A DNA stretch of 64,000 bases from an uncultured Eubacteriales bacterium. Its GTDB lineage: Bacteria > Bacillota > Clostridia > Christensenellales > Aristaeellaceae. The DNA lies in assembly GCA_902793605.1 (NCBI GenBank), contig CADBEB010000016.1:1-64000 (forward strand), in the 5' to 3' direction. Below the pieces are notes generated by a model, which saw only the letters and a list, made by a program, of their open reading frames with translations, was not told the DNA's origin and ran no database searches. The translations under genes and the position numbers were made by a program. Below are positions 1 to 8,915 of the stretch, one piece after another (position 1 is the stretch's first letter; each line of letters begins with the position of its first letter).

Positions 1-2940
1 GTCCGCATCCTTCACGACCGCTGTGCCGCTGATCGCGTTCGTCGTATCAACAACATCCGTGCTGCTCGGATCGCTCGTCGTCAGGCCGCTTACCGTGTAT
101 TCCTTACCATTGGCCTTGAAGTTCAGCGTCTCGAATCCTTCCGCCTTGTGCTCCTTGCCGTCATAGGTTCCGGTGTAGCTGTTTGCCCTGACCGTAATCT
201 GATACTTATCAGTCCGGTTGACGATCCTCATGGTGCCCGGAGTCTTCGTCGTCAGGTTATAGTTGCTCGTGACGTCATTGCCGTTCGCATCCACAACCTT
301 CAGGTCTTCACCGTAGCTTCCGATGTAGGCTTCGGATCTCGCCAGCGTGCCCTTCGCAGGAGTGTAAGTGATTGTCGCCTGATGTCCGTTCACCAGGTTG
401 CTGAAGCTATACTCGGTTTCACCGGTATGCTCATTTCCGTCGAACTGGACATCCGCCGCGTTCTCAACCTTCACGGTGATCTCGCGTGCTGCGATGACCA
501 GGCTGCCGTTCGTCGTCGTGATCACGTAGTTCGCGGTCACGTCTTCTTCGCCGTGCATCACCTTGTAGCCTTCATCCACCGTGTTGTTGCCGGTCTTTGT
601 ATCGGCTACGTTCGTTACGCTGCCCGTCGCGCTCGCTACCAGCTCGTCGCCTTCCAGCAGTTCGCCTTCGGTCACCGTCACTGTGCTGTTGCTATGGGCT
701 GTTCCGTCGTATGTCCAGTTCTGGCTTGCCGCACTGATCGTGATCGCTGTTTCGGCGTTCACCATCGTTAGTTCGCCATTCGCTGTCGTGACACTGTAGT
801 TACCGGGTGTTCCGGTCGTGAACTCGTAGCTCGTCAGCTCGTTCGTTACCGGGCTCTCGCTCGGGAACGTGATGCTACCGGTTACCACCGCGCTGATCGC
901 GTCGTCGCCCACCAGGCCGACTGCGTCATAGCCGTCATTGCTATGCGCCGTTCCGTCGTAGGTGAACTCTTCGCTCCTCGCCGTTACCTTCACGGCCTTC
1001 GGCGTGATGCTCAGGTTGCCCGCCGCCGTCGTGATCACGTAGTTCGCGGTCACGTCCTCTTCGCCGTGCATTACCTTGTAGCCTTCATCCACCGTGTTGT
1101 TGCCGGTCTTCGTATCGGCTACGTTCGTTACGCTGCCCGTCGCGCTCGCTACCAGCTCATCGCCCGTCAGCAGTTCGCCTTCGGTCACCGTCACTTTGCT
1201 GTTGCTGTGGGCTGTTCCGTCGTACTCCCAGATGCCGTTGGCGGCCTTGATCGTGATCGGGCGGGCGGTGATCTCCAGCTTACCCGTCTTCCGCTTCACA
1301 TTGGTGAAGAGGTGCGTTACATCCTTCTGCGTGGCGTTTTCAATAATGGTATAGCTCTTCACCTCGTTGTCGACAGTACCAACATTGGTGATGCTGCCTT
1401 TAACTACAGCATTAACCGTATAGCCTTCAGGCAGTCCGTCAACATCGAATCCACTCTCTGTCAGTGCCGTACCATCATATGCTCTGCTGGCATCCTTTGC
1501 TTTGACAGTGACCAACTCGTCATACGTCTTTGCATCATTCAGGTATGCGCGGTAATCCCTGTGCCAGCTTGTAAAGGTATTGCTTGTGATACCATTCTCG
1601 GCATAGCTTTCTTTGGAGTTGTCCAGCCATCCGGTCTCATTAGTGAACCAATTGCTTGCAGCTGCGTTGCCATGAATAAAGTCCTTCATGACAAGCCATC
1701 TCTTCGCGTTGTTGTTCTTGAGATCATGTTTGATAGTGTAATAGCTGTCATAAACAATGCTGGTTCCAGCAGGTTCACCGTATGTATATGTCTTTTCACC
1801 GAATTTCAGTGTAATACCACTGAAGTTGTACTCGCCGTCCGGGATTTCATACTGTCCGGCTTCGAGTCCTTGATAGCCACTTGAATACTTGTTAGCAAGC
1901 GGCGCCTTAATCGTTCCGACGTTCAGTCTGTAATAATCTTTCGACGAATGATCGGGATTCTTCATTCCCTCAATCGCCAGGAAATTGGGCAACTTCTGCT
2001 CCACTAGTGCATGATGGAGTGTGATCGTAAACTTCCGTACGAAGCACAATGTATCATTGGCCGTATCATCGTTCGGGGTAACACCGGGCATCCATCCCAG
2101 ATTATCCTTATCGGCGACGGTAAGGATCTTCTTGGAAACATAGATTCCATTTTCCTGGACGGTGTAGAAATCCAATGTTCCTTCAAGAGCTTGCGCTTCA
2201 GCCGCAGTTTTGTATACGTACTTGTAACCATTAATCTCGATTTCAATATTCGAGAAATCGTATCCTGCAACCAGGCTGGCGTTATACTGGTTCTTTCCAA
2301 GACCTATATCCTTACCATTCTTGATTTCAGTCTCGTATTGCTCCAGTGTCTTCTCGGTCAGCGGACCCGGATTCGTTGTCGCCAGGCGATACCATCCACT
2401 ACCGTTAGCGCCCTTTGCATCCACTCTTGCTACATTATGCAGCAGCGCAGTCGCATCATTGATAGTCAATACTCCGTTGACAAACTCAACATGATAGTTA
2501 CCCTGATCGGTATCACCGTCTACAATGATCGCATGTTCACCCAGGGTGTCATCGCCTTCACGATATAGCGTCGTGTAGCTGATAGGATCATCATTATTGA
2601 CGCGGCCTTCGATGGTCACTGTCAGTTCCGGATCCTTTTCCTTCGGGCGGTTGGTCCTGGTGAGACTATCTGCCGTCACTGTCACGGTCTTCCGGGTGAT
2701 TCCCAGATTACCCTTCGCGCTTGTGTCAATATTGGTGAAGTGATCCGTTACTTCGGTCTTACCCTTGTAGATATGGAACTCGGTGATCGCGTTCTCGGCC
2801 TTCTCGCCTTCGCCCGGGATCACATTCGTTACTGTACCGTCGGCCACCGCCGTCCAGGTGAAGCCTTCCGGCAGGCCTTCCACGGTGAAGTCATCATGCT
2901 CGGTCTTCGTCAGCGCTGTGCCGTCGTAGACCCACATCAT
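1..2940 (-). CDS. Surface repeat protein (YDG/MBG domains), downstream fragment, runs off the window
   Basis: The minus-strand frame is open from about 2940 to the window edge, so the C-terminus is missing. It translates into tandem immunoglobulin-like YDG and MBG repeats, recognised by recurring YDGTA motifs followed by patterns such as VEGLPEG, TNV and LEIT. About six such repeats are visible; between them lies a non-repeat segment (about 1550-2450) rich in Tyr, Trp and Asn. Two repeats are nearly identical copies 513 bp apart. YDG/MBG arrays form long stalks of extracellular adhesins (family knowledge). The fragment has no signal peptide of its own. An ATG pair at 2935-2940 exists but has no convincing ribosome site. 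It is best read as the continuation of the gene that starts at 6417, separated from it by two frameshifts. I checked the frame at several points and found it unbroken. Confidence 0.75.
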   Translation of the reverse strand, partial: MMWVYDGTALTKTEHDDFTVEGLPEGFTWTAVADGTVTNVIPGEGEKAENAITEFHIYKGKTEVTDHFTNIDTSAKGNLGITRKTVTVTADSLTRTNRPKEKDPELTVTIEGRVNNDDPISYTTLYREGDDTLGEHAIIVDGDTDQGNYHVEFVNGVLTINDATALLHNVARVDAKGANGSGWYRLATTNPGPLTEKTLEQYETEIKNGKDIGLGKNQYNASLVAGYDFSNIEIEINGYKYVYKTAAEAQALEGTLDFYTVQENGIYVSKKILTVADKDNLGWMPGVTPNDDTANDTLCFVRKFTITLHHALVEQKLPNFLAIEGMKNPDHSSKDYYRLNVGTIKAPLANKYSSGYQGLEAGQYEIPDGEYNFSGITLKFGEKTYTYGEPAGTSIVYDSYYTIKHDLKNNNAKRWLVMKDFIHGNAAASNWFTNETGWLDNSKESYAENGITSNTFTSWHRDYRAYLNDAKTYDELVTVKAKDASRAYDGTALTESGFDVDGLPEGYTVNAVVKGSITNVGTVDNEVKSYTIIENATQKDVTHLFTNVKRKTGKLEITARPITIKAANGIWEYDGTAHSNSKVTVTEGELLTGDELVASATGSVTNVADTKTGNNTVDEGYKVMHGEEDVTANYVITTAAGNLSITPKAVKVTARSEEFTYDGTAHSNDGYDAVGLVGDDAISAVVTGSITFPSESPVTNELTSYEFTTGTPGNYSVTTANGELTMVNAETAITISAASQNWTYDGTAHSNSTVTVTEGELLEGDELVASATGSVTNVADTKTGNNTVDEGYKVMHGEEDVTANYVITTTNGSLVIAAREITVKVENAADVQFDGNEHTGETEYSFSNLVNGHQATITYTPAKGTLARSEAYIGSYGEDLKVVDANGNDVTSNYNLTTKTPGTMRIVNRTDKYQITVRANSYTGTYDGKEHKAEGFETLNFKANGKEYTVSGLTTSDPSSTDVVDTTNAISGTAVVKDAD
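514..1233 (-). repeat. In-frame 513-bp tandem repeat pair inside the surface protein
   Basis: A segment of roughly 200 bp around 514-720 recurs at about 1027-1233 with few mismatches. The offset is 513 bp, or 171 codons, so the duplication keeps the reading frame. Both copies encode the same MBG-like unit containing GELL, GDELVAS, TNVADT and EDVTANY motifs. Recent duplication or gene conversion is the simplest explanation. Confidence 0.8.
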
Positions 2941-3453
2941 TCGTGGTGATGTCGATGTAGCCGTCCGCTGCCAGCACGAAGCTCGCCGCGATGTTCGTGT
3001 CGCTATAGCTGAACTTGCTGATGTCAAGGCCCATCTCGGTCTTGCCGACCTCAGTCCTCGCCGCTTCCGCCGTTCCGTCATAGCTGACATTCGCCGCACT
3101 GTACAGGCTGCTCGCTTCAGTGTTCACTGCGCTGAAGCTGGTCGCCTTCTGCTCGTTGCCATTGTACTTCACAGTCCGCTGTGTTCCGCTGATCTCAATC
3201 TCCAGCGGCAGCGCTGTAATCTTCAGCTCGCCCTTCGCGCTCGTGTCGATATTGGTGAACCAATCCGTTACTTCGGTCTCACCCTTGTAGATATGGAACT
3301 CGGTGATCGCGTTCTCAGCCTTCTCGCCTTCGCCCGGGATAACATTCGTTACCGTACCGTCGGCCACCGCCGTCCAGGTGAAGCCTTCCGGCAGGCCTTC
3401 CACGGTGAAGTCATCATGCTCGGTCTTCGTCAGCGCTGTGCCGTCGTAGACCC
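2703..3453 (-). repeat. 520-bp-spaced direct repeat flanking a frame-shifted segment
   Basis: The stretch 2703-2933 is repeated at 3223-3453 with only scattered mismatches. The spacing is 520 bp, which is not a multiple of three. Both copies encode the same YDGTALTK...EGLPEG unit and both end, on the coding strand, at the same base just before GGGTCTACGACGG. The upstream reading frame enters each copy wrongly. Confidence 0.85.
2894..3452 (-). pseudogene. Surface repeat protein, middle fragment in a shifted frame
   Basis: This segment reads as YDG repeat sequence (VYDGTALTK, EGLPEGFTW, IDTSAKGELKI, LPLEIEISG) in a frame different from both flanking pieces. Read from upstream, the 995-codon gene runs into a stop at 3430. 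Read on, this piece runs into a stop at 2894 just inside the next repeat copy. The two shifts compensate, so the third piece is back in the frame of the first. The usual linker between repeats (a TVTVTAD-like strand) is missing at both junctions. Either the gene is broken in the cell or a repeat-rich region was misassembled. It has no start or signal peptide of its own and should not be treated as a separate gene. Confidence 0.7.
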
Positions 3454-6417
3454 CGCTTCGTAAGTTGTTTTATAATAGGAAGGAATTTCGGTTATTTTTT
3501 TCTGTTCTTCTTCTGTGAGATAGTCTTTCGGACTCTCAGATACAGAAGTGATAGAAGGTGCTTCGCCTAATGCTCTCTCAATTTTCGTTATATCACTGTC
3601 CAAAGCCCCTTTGATAGTATACCGGCCATTAAGAGGCTTTCCGTCATACTTCTTACTGTCTGTTTTGGCAGTGATCTTCAGAGGAAGAATATAATAAATC
3701 GTCAGTTCATTGCCATCGGTATTTATTGTGATACTTGTAGTCGGGTTGACTCCATCAAGCACAACTTCCAAGCCATTAAATGTTGTTGCAATAGAAGCAT
3801 TTACCGTAGTTCCATAGTTGGCTTTTCCCGTTTCATCTGCTTTTACTTGAATAGCGGTACCCTTGAGATAATGGTGTATTGTATATTCAGATTCTTGCGG
3901 TTCATCTTTGACTGTAATAGTGATCTGAGTAACATTGTTCGTAACCGTAGCATCGGAAACAGTCAGCCACTCAGGTTTCTCCTGGTCCTGAATCGGTGTG
4001 CCATTCTCGTTGCAAATCTGCACGGTCAGTTTGCCTTCCTCATCGGATGCAACTTTAAAGTAGAACTTGCCGCTGATCTTTTTATAACCAGCCGGTACTT
4101 TTCTCTCTTCCAGTGAATACAGTGTATCATAATCCAGGTTTTCGATGGAACCGTTTGAATTCAGCGTTGTGATTGTTGTTGCGCCGCATTTAACCTCATA
4201 GGTGGCACCGGTAAGCTTTTCGCCCTTTGTACTCTCACTTTGGACAGAAACTTTCAAGTCTCCTTTGGACCAGATGGCATAAAGTGTTGTATCGCCATTG
4301 ATCTGAAGGGCATCACCTGTGTTGTATGAAACACCTGCGCCATTCGCCATGGTGTTCCAGTGTATGAAGTTATATCCAGGCCGTACCGGATTCGCAGCAT
4401 CGTTTGATCCTTTTTTTGCTCCAACTGTTATTGTAGTTCCTGGTTCAACCTGATAGCCTTCCGGAATAGTAATAATGTCCACGGTATTCTTTATATACGT
4501 GATTGACTTCATATTCCGATTCAGAATAACGCCGTCAATATGAACGAAATCCCCGTTTTCAAACCATTTCATTACATACCATTGGACATATTGCGTTTCC
4601 TGATCATAAGTCGGGTAAATCGTTTTGAGTTGTTCATCTGTCGGTAATATACTAAGATTCCTCGTAACATCATTAACAAGATGATTGCCCTCAATAACCC
4701 CAGTGCTCTCAGTACCATATTTCCAGCACTGTTCTTTTACCTTCTGTACAGTTTTTACATGTTCTGAATAACTTGATCTGTCATAGTTTCCCGGTTCATC
4801 CGGAATTTTGCCATCTATGCGTATTCCGAATTCAACTGCAACTTCGCCTTTATAACTCCATACTGCATACAGTTGGTTGTTATTTTCCCTGACTGGGTAT
4901 TCTTCTCCCGGAGCATAGATATTATAAGGCGTGGAAGCTGATGTGGCATAAGGCTTTGGTGTCCTTGACCAACCAATGAAGTGATATCCTTCCTTTGTGC
5001 CTGTATATGCCGGTAATCTGATTGATTGGACGCCATTTTTAATCGTTATTGCTGAAGGTGCGGGATCGCTACCGCCATTTGCATCAAACGTGACTTTCGG
5101 CCGGCCTTCCCAGACAGCCGTGAATGTAATGCTCTCTTTAGCGGGTAAAGTGTACTTATCTCCAATACCATAAACCGTATTGTCTCCGCTGGTTTTCCAG
5201 CCGACTAATTCCCGTCCGATATAATCGTCTTCGTAGTTCGGAAGAGTAATCTGTTTTCCTACTTTCTCTACTATAGGCTGAATACTTCCCGGCGCTCCGT
5301 TGCAGTTAAACTGAACCGTAACTTCACCTATATAGCTCCATACCGCATACAGTTTATTATTCTTCTCTTCAACTGGATATGCGTCTCCGGGAGAATAGAT
5401 GGTGTACGCGGAACCTGCTGCAGTATAAGGATTGGACGTCCTTGACCACCCTTTGAATTCATATCCGTCCTTACTGCCTGCATATCCCGGCAATTCAATT
5501 TCAGTAACACCCTTCTTAATCGTTATTGCTGAAGGTGCAGACGCATTTCCGCCGTTTGCATCAAACGTGACCGTCTGCCGGTTTTCCCAGACAGCATTAA
5601 AGGTGATACTCATCTTGTCCGGTAAAGTGTACTCTTCTCCAACCCCATAGAGCTTACTGTCTCCATTGGTTTTCCAGCCGGACAATTCGTGGCCAATGTA
5701 ATCGCTTTCATAGGCGGGAAGTATAATTTCATCACCGATATTCTTCTCTATGGATCCAAGAGAATTAGGTGCACCATTGACATTAAACTCTACGATAACC
5801 TTATCAGAGATTTCCACCTGAAGAAGCTCAAATTGGGTTGTGCCTTTGCCTTTAGCAATTGTATCACAGGAAAAACCATTCTTTTCTTGATTTTCTCTGA
5901 GGGTAAGATATTTCGTTCCTTCAGTTGTTTCTGCCCAAAACCTTATTTTTCCGTTTTCCACACTTGCCCGAACAGCAGTAGGTGTAGTCGTCATCACTAC
6001 ACCGTCTTTTTCCGTCAGCGTGAGATATTGATTACCGTTTTTGAGATAATAATCATTATCATAATCAGGTGCCTTTGTAATGGTCCAGTTGCTTGGCTCC
6101 TGACCGTTACGGCAGATGACTTTACCATCAACCACCGTCACATTCTTTGCAACACGACGGAATTTACTGCTTGGCAGCTGGCTATTAATGACAGCTGTAT
6201 ATTGCCCATTTACACAAACTGCCAAAACACCGCTTTTCCCACTGATTCCCAGGGGGTCGTCGGATTTTGTCAGATTTACAGTATCTTCCGTTTCGCCAAT
6301 GTTAACGTCTCCATCGACATCTTCATCAGCAGCCAGTCCCGTTACCGGCATCATGTTAAAGGCCATGATAAAAGTCAGTAACCAGGCGAGGATTTTAGAG
6401 CAGCGTTTCATCGTCAT
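3430..6417 (-). CDS. Secreted adhesin-like protein, N-terminal part (InlB-type B repeats)
   Basis: This 995-residue secreted protein has a clear signal peptide (residues 1-29, basic start, hydrophobic core, ending LAADE). At least four Listeria-Bacteroides (InlB B-type) repeats follow at about residues 210-540 and 680-720, each with a FDANGG or FNVNGAP start, a GW centre and an AVW end. Next come a SpaA/Cna-B-like prealbumin domain (about 725-810), a MucBP-like domain with YTIHHYLKG (about 850-920) and the start of an MBG/YDG domain. The reading frame stops at TTAQR after running out of frame into a repeat. Such proteins are cell-surface adhesins or stalks (family knowledge). The first of two close ATGs is used because AGGA lies at good spacing. 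No LPXTG motif or other anchor can be seen, because the true C-terminus is outside the window. Confidence 0.82.
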   Translation of the reverse strand: MTMKRCSKILAWLLTFIMAFNMMPVTGLAADEDVDGDVNIGETEDTVNLTKSDDPLGISGKSGVLAVCVNGQYTAVINSQLPSSKFRRVAKNVTVVDGKVICRNGQEPSNWTITKAPDYDNDYYLKNGNQYLTLTEKDGVVMTTTPTAVRASVENGKIRFWAETTEGTKYLTLRENQEKNGFSCDTIAKGKGTTQFELLQVEISDKVIVEFNVNGAPNSLGSIEKNIGDEIILPAYESDYIGHELSGWKTNGDSKLYGVGEEYTLPDKMSITFNAVWENRQTVTFDANGGNASAPSAITIKKGVTEIELPGYAGSKDGYEFKGWSRTSNPYTAAGSAYTIYSPGDAYPVEEKNNKLYAVWSYIGEVTVQFNCNGAPGSIQPIVEKVGKQITLPNYEDDYIGRELVGWKTSGDNTVYGIGDKYTLPAKESITFTAVWEGRPKVTFDANGGSDPAPSAITIKNGVQSIRLPAYTGTKEGYHFIGWSRTPKPYATSASTPYNIYAPGEEYPVRENNNQLYAVWSYKGEVAVEFGIRIDGKIPDEPGNYDRSSYSEHVKTVQKVKEQCWKYGTESTGVIEGNHLVNDVTRNLSILPTDEQLKTIYPTYDQETQYVQWYVMKWFENGDFVHIDGVILNRNMKSITYIKNTVDIITIPEGYQVEPGTTITVGAKKGSNDAANPVRPGYNFIHWNTMANGAGVSYNTGDALQINGDTTLYAIWSKGDLKVSVQSESTKGEKLTGATYEVKCGATTITTLNSNGSIENLDYDTLYSLEERKVPAGYKKISGKFYFKVASDEEGKLTVQICNENGTPIQDQEKPEWLTVSDATVTNNVTQITITVKDEPQESEYTIHHYLKGTAIQVKADETGKANYGTTVNASIATTFNGLEVVLDGVNPTTSITINTDGNELTIYYILPLKITAKTDSKKYDGKPLNGRYTIKGALDSDITKIERALGEAPSITSVSESPKDYLTEEEQKKITEIPSYYKTTYEAGSTTAQR

Positions 6418-6488
6418 GCTGATCGTCCTTTCCGTAAACAGTCAGTATCTTTCGGCGGGTAGTGTATTTCCTGAAACAGGCGTTGGAA

Positions 6489-7673
6489 TTATTTAAGCGT
6501 TATCAGCACGCGGAAGTATTTCCCTGCTGTGTTCTGGTCCAGTATATAGGAGTAAACGGGCTCATTCGCTCCTTCAATATCGGTCATCGAGTCGGCATCG
6601 CGGGTGTCGCCCATCTGCCACTGGATATTGAAGCGTTCCGTATTCAGCCCTTCCATTTCTGCCGTCAGGAATACTTCCGTTCCGGCAGCTGCCTCGGTTA
6701 TGCCTTCCATGGAAGATTTAATCTTTACCGGCGGCATTTCAATTACCAGGATACCCTCCGTTACAGACACCCGGTAATTACCGTTTTCTCTCTCTGTGTC
6801 TGCCACCATCACCGAGTAGGAGCCTGCTTTTTCTCCTTTCTCGCGGGTAACCTCGAGATTCAGCATTTCGAATGTATCATCGCCGCAGAGTCCCTCAACA
6901 ACCATGCCTTTTTTTAAATCCGGATCCGCGTCGCCCCACTTCTTGGTAAAGCTGGCGAGCTTGACCGCCACACTCGCGGGTCTGATCTGCAGCCAGCCGT
7001 TGCTTACAATAAACTCAACGTTCTCAGCTGAGCCGTCATAGGTGAAATCCTCAGGCTCGTACTTTGTCTGATACACACCGCAATCCCTGCCGGAAACGAC
7101 CCTGTTGGGATTGACCATCTCAACCTTCGTTTCATCGAAGCTCGGCGAATTGCTGACCGCGGTGTAGCTTACAGAATGAGCTTCCCCGTCATAAGTGACC
7201 TTTTCCTTGTCCGCATTGATCACAATGATCATGGATTCGTCTGCTGATGTCGCCTCAGGCTCTCCTTCGTCTTTCTCCTCGCCCTCACTTGTTTCATCCG
7301 TTTCTGATTTCGGGGTTTTGTCGCTGTCGATTACACGCAGAGTAATGGAATCGGAATATGTTCCTTCGCTCGCTGTGATCTTGACCTTGCCGGCTGCTAT
7401 AGCGGTAACTAATCCCCCTGCGTCTACAGTGGCCACATTTTCATCGCTGCTTGACCATTCAAGTGTATAATTTTCTGTTGCGTTCAATTGAACAGAGGCC
7501 CCGACTGCAATGATGGGAGATTCGCATGTCACTTTCAGTTTGTCCCGGAAAATTGTATTTGTATTTGGATGGAGTGTTGCTTCTACAGTATCGTCTCCGA
7601 TTGCCGGTATGATCGGGAGCACCAGCAGCAGGGCCAGCATCCAGGCGGCTAATTTTTTCATGTTGGTTTTCAT
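6489..7673 (-). CDS. Secreted Big2/MBG domain protein with C-terminal Ig-like domain
   Basis: 394 residues. A signal peptide (about 1-31) is followed by a bacterial Ig-like group 2 domain (about 45-112, with LEWSSSDENVATVD), an acidic Ser/Glu linker (about 115-150), an MBG-type region (about 155-310, with VTYDGEAHSV and DFTYDGSAEN) and a final Ig-like domain (about 312-394, with FNIQWQMG and DIEGANEPVYSY). That last domain is also at the C-terminus of the gene upstream (7738-8433). It lies 64 bp downstream of that gene and 71 bp upstream of the adhesin gene, all on one strand, so a three-gene secreted-protein operon is likely. No sortase signal is visible. The exact role is unknown; a surface structural or adhesion role is inferred from the domains. 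Confidence 0.8.
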   Translation of the reverse strand: MKTNMKKLAAWMLALLLVLPIIPAIGDDTVEATLHPNTNTIFRDKLKVTCESPIIAVGASVQLNATENYTLEWSSSDENVATVDAGGLVTAIAAGKVKITASEGTYSDSITLRVIDSDKTPKSETDETSEGEEKDEGEPEATSADESMIIVINADKEKVTYDGEAHSVSYTAVSNSPSFDETKVEMVNPNRVVSGRDCGVYQTKYEPEDFTYDGSAENVEFIVSNGWLQIRPASVAVKLASFTKKWGDADPDLKKGMVVEGLCGDDTFEMLNLEVTREKGEKAGSYSVMVADTERENGNYRVSVTEGILVIEMPPVKIKSSMEGITEAAAGTEVFLTAEMEGLNTERFNIQWQMGDTRDADSMTDIEGANEPVYSYILDQNTAGKYFRVLITLK

Positions 7674-7737
7674 GCTCTCTTCCTCCCTGTCTTTTTAGGG
7701 GTTTATCTTCGTGCAATTTGGACTTCGGTCTGTTTTA

Positions 7738-8433
7738 TCATTCCTCGCCCATGACGGTAACAATCAGCCGCCAGCTGTAAGTGATGGTTTCCTTGTCAGC
7801 CACGAACATGTGCTTGGAGCGGTTCGCGCCTTCCACATCGACCCAGCCTGCGCCGTCTCCGCGGTCAACCTGCCACTGGTAGGCAATGTCGAGTCCGTCG
7901 AAGCCTTTCAGCTTGCTGGTGAGGTAGATGATCTCGCCCTCAGTGACCACGTCGCCCTGGGAGGATCGGATCGTGACGGTGCGTTCCGGTGCTTTTGTTT
8001 CAGCCTCAGCAACCACGGTCCCGTTCTCGCCCTCCACGGTCTCCGCAGGAGTTTCACCCTCGGATACTTCCGCAGGAGTTTCACCCTCGGTCACTTCCGC
8101 GGGAGTTTCACCCTCGGGTACTTCCGCAGGAGTTTCATCCCCGGTCACTGCCGCGGGAGTTTCAGGATCGGATTCCTCTTCGCGAGGATCGTAATCCGGA
8201 TCTTCCCATTCAGGAATTGTTTCCTCTTCGGGCTTCACTTCCGCCGGCTTCTCCTCTGCGGGAACCTCTTCCTCCGGCTGGCTTTCAGTCCATTCCCGGA
8301 TTTTCTCCGCCGGAAGCTTGAACGTCGGAGAAGTATAGATCTTTTCGTCTGCCATTGCGCAGGTCATCAGGGCCGCACAGATCAGCAGTGCGATAATGGT
8401 CGCAATCACGATCAGTTTCTTCTGGTTCTTCAT
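7738..8433 (-). CDS. Secreted acidic Pro/Glu-repeat protein with C-terminal Ig-like domain
   Basis: 231 residues. Residues 1-28 form a signal peptide (MKNQKK, hydrophobic core, TCAMADE). A long acidic, proline-rich stretch (about 45-140) ends in a 9-residue tandem repeat, GETPAEVxE. The C-terminal 85 residues form an Ig-like domain (AYQWQVD, DVEGANRSK, YSWRLIVTV) homologous to the end of the next protein. The Pro/Glu stretch resembles wall-spanning spacers of Gram-positive surface proteins (family knowledge). It is the first gene of the secreted cluster and follows a long, hairpin-rich leader. AGGTGAGATC gives a ribosome site just before the ATG. Function unknown. Confidence 0.78.
   Translation of the reverse strand: MKNQKKLIVIATIIALLICAALMTCAMADEKIYTSPTFKLPAEKIREWTESQPEEEVPAEEKPAEVKPEEETIPEWEDPDYDPREEESDPETPAAVTGDETPAEVPEGETPAEVTEGETPAEVSEGETPAETVEGENGTVVAEAETKAPERTVTIRSSQGDVVTEGEIIYLTSKLKGFDGLDIAYQWQVDRGDGAGWVDVEGANRSKHMFVADKETITYSWRLIVTVMGEE
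8044..8171 (-). repeat. 27-bp tandem repeat encoding GETPAEVxE
   Basis: Four full copies and one partial copy of a 27-bp unit (8044-8070, 8071-8097, 8098-8124, 8125-8151, 8152-8171) encode the nine-residue acidic spacer. The unit keeps frame, so copy-number change would alter stalk length without breaking the protein. Confidence 0.85.
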
Positions 8434-8435
8434 GT

Positions 8436-8700
8436 GATCTCACCTCATCTGGTTTCGTTCGTTGGGTCTTTATCCGACATCTATCATTAAAGTTACATGC
8501 AGGAAAACCCCTGCTGCCGGGGTTGGTTACACATCTGCGGATCTTTCCCAACATTGATGTGTCCCCTGCGAAGCCTTCCGGCGGGGGCGGATCCTTTCGG
8601 ATCCTTGGGTCAGGATGGTTTTCTCCCGCCTTTATTTGCCTGCTCCGCAGTCTTCCCGCGGCATTTCGGCATGCGATTTCCGCATGGTTTGACCTACTAT
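8436..8700 (-). promoter_or_regulatory. Hairpin-rich 5' leader upstream of the secreted-protein operon
   Basis: This interval has no gene. On the minus strand a good TATAAT at about 8698-8703 is followed by about 250 nt before the first ATG. The leader can form CATGCG/CGCATG with a GAAA-type loop, CCGC/GCGG, GGCGGG/CCCGCC enclosing a perfect GGATCC-GAAA-GGATCC hairpin, ACACATC/GATGTGT, and finally CCCC/GGGG followed by TTTT, which could be an attenuator. The 5' part (GTCAAACC, GAAA loop, then GCC) faintly recalls a GEMM c-di-GMP riboswitch, but the match is poor and I do not assign a family. Confidence 0.4.
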
Positions 8701-8703
8701 TAT

Positions 8704-8866
8704 TATACTCGGGACAGGTGATATTCAGGTTACATCCCGTTCTTTTCTGTATGTCCTTTTATGTCTATTCCTTCTTTCTTTTTTTGTATTTTACCACAAA
8801 TGCAAATTTCCGGAAAGTCTTTTGTTTACTTTCTTTTCACTTCTTTTATGATTGGTTCCGTATAAC
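8704..8866. other. AT-rich gene-free spacer between the pilus and secreted-protein operons
   Basis: The stretch is rich in T on the plus strand and holds no plausible gene. It separates the terminator of the pilus operon from the presumed promoter of the secreted-protein operon. Confidence 0.6.
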
Positions 8867-8896
8867 AGAAAAACCGCTGTCCTTTCGGATAGCGGT
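8867..8896 (-). terminator. Rho-independent terminator of the pilus operon
   Basis: On the minus strand ACCGCT...AGCGGT forms a hairpin followed by TTTTTCTG, 20 bp after the pilT stop codon. Confidence 0.85.
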
Positions 8897-8915
8897 GAGT
8901 TGATCTTCTTATCTG

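Noticed and set aside
8620..8700. c-di-GMP-I (GEMM) riboswitch
   Set aside because: CAAACC, a GAAA-type loop and a following GCC are present, but the conserved GACGCAAAGCC stretch and the closing helix do not align; left as an unassigned structured leader.
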